From positions 1 through 6,573 of the forward strand of contig CAYTER010000082.1 of NCBI GenBank assembly GCA_964436815.1: 6,573 nucleotides of DNA, written 5' to 3'. Within the stretch, counting starts at the first letter, position 1, and the number at the start of each line of letters is the position of its first letter. This DNA comes from UBA993 sp964436815. GTDB taxonomy: Bacteria > Bacillota > Dethiobacteria > DTU022. Shown piece by piece: positions 6,311 through 6,573 of this stretch. A program made the translations under genes and the position numbers. The notes beneath the pieces are model-generated. The model was not told the DNA's origin and made no database searches. It saw only the letters and a list, made by a program, of their open reading frames with translations.

Positions 6311-6573
6311 TATTTTTCCCTCCTGTAAAAAGGTAGTTTGGTAAACTGCGCCCGGTAGGGGCGGTTACGGATTAATACTTCCACTTCGTTAACACTGCCG
6401 GCTGCCTGTGGCTGCAACAGGGCCATGGCAATAAACTTATCGAGCGTCGGAGAATATGAGCCGCTGCTGATCCACCCTATTTCGCGACCATCAGCCTGTA
6501 CCGGGTAACCTTCCCGCGGCACACCACGCTCAAGCATCTGCAAACCAAAGAGTTTATGCTCAAGTCCTTTCTG
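6310..6573 (-). CDS. gcvT: Aminomethyltransferase (glycine cleavage T-protein), C-terminal part; 5' end beyond window
   Basis: Releases ammonia from the aminomethyl-lipoyl arm of GcvH and passes the one-carbon unit to tetrahydrofolate (EC 2.1.2.10). Only the last 87 codons are present; the frame is open to the window edge, so the methionine-like codons near 6535-6543 are internal and not starts. The fragment covers the C-terminal barrel domain of the GcvT family. Its landmarks are HKLFGLQMLERGVPREGYPV (fragment residues 6-25), GWISSGSYSPTLDK (33-46) and the closing LPFYRREK. The family pattern is KLVGxxMxxRGIPRxGYxV followed by VTSGTxSPTLxxxIG and a PFY end. The folate-binding N-terminal domain lies outside. 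The stop overlaps the gcvH start by 1 nt, and the last codons carry the gcvH ribosome binding site. As the first visible gene, any glycine riboswitch or promoter would be upstream of the window. Confidence 0.95.
   Translation of the reverse strand, partial: QKGLEHKLFGLQMLERGVPREGYPVQADGREIGWISSGSYSPTLDKFIAMALLQPQAAGSVNEVEVLIRNRPYRAQFTKLPFYRREK

Larger units (their letters stand above)
1..6573 (-). other. Probable operon: glycine cleavage system plus lipoyl cofactor assembly
   Basis: Eight genes run in the same direction: gcvT, gcvH, gcvPA, gcvPB, two radical SAM genes, lipM-like, lpd. Junctions are -1, +3, -4, +89, -4, +1 and +25 nt. The group would make the complete glycine cleavage enzyme and the means to attach and sulfurate its octanoyl precursor. 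No promoter could be assigned within the window. Confidence 0.82.

Noticed and set aside
6310..6573. Glycine riboswitch regulating the operon
   Set aside because: Such elements lie upstream of gcvT, whose 5' end is outside this window; nothing resembling one is seen in the internal gaps.
1..6573. CRISPR array, insertion sequence, phage or defence genes
   Set aside because: No spaced repeats, transposase motifs, terminal inverted repeats or defence domains; the window is filled by metabolic genes.

Overview
All genes read on the minus strand, packed head to tail, so the window is best read from its right end to its left. The order of transcription is gcvT (3' end only), gcvH, gcvPA, gcvPB, a 298-aa radical SAM protein, a ~328-aa radical SAM protein, a LipM-type octanoyltransferase, and lpd (5' end only). 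Junctions are 1- to 4-nt overlaps or gaps of 1, 3 and 25 nt. The single exception is an 89-nt gap after gcvPB that holds a perfect 11-bp hairpin. This looks like one operon.

The right half encodes the glycine cleavage system: T-protein, lipoyl carrier H-protein, and P-protein decarboxylase as two subunits (GcvPA/GcvPB). The far left encodes its L-protein, dihydrolipoyl dehydrogenase. Between them sit the genes that probably build the lipoyl group on GcvH. The 252-aa protein has the family fold and the catalytic cysteine of LipM octanoyltransferases. The two radical SAM proteins would commonly be annotated 'biotin synthase-like'. Their pairing, sizes, cysteine layout and position between gcvPB and lipM match the two-protein lipoyl synthase LipS1/LipS2, first characterised in the archaeon Thermococcus kodakarensis, which replaces classical LipA. 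No LipA gene is in the window. The inferred pathway is: octanoyl-ACP to octanoyl-GcvH (LipM), then sulfur at C8 and C6 (LipS2, then LipS1), then catalysis with GcvT/P and Lpd.

The organism is probably an anaerobic Firmicute (Clostridia-like). Split P-protein, a LipM-type transferase, strong AGGAGG-type ribosome binding sites and oxygen-sensitive radical SAM chemistry all fit, and G+C looks moderate (about half). This is inference, since no rRNA or taxonomic marker is present. The part I consider most worth attention is the bacterial LipS1/LipS2-LipM module embedded in a glycine cleavage operon. It is a recently described type of system rather than a wholly unknown one.
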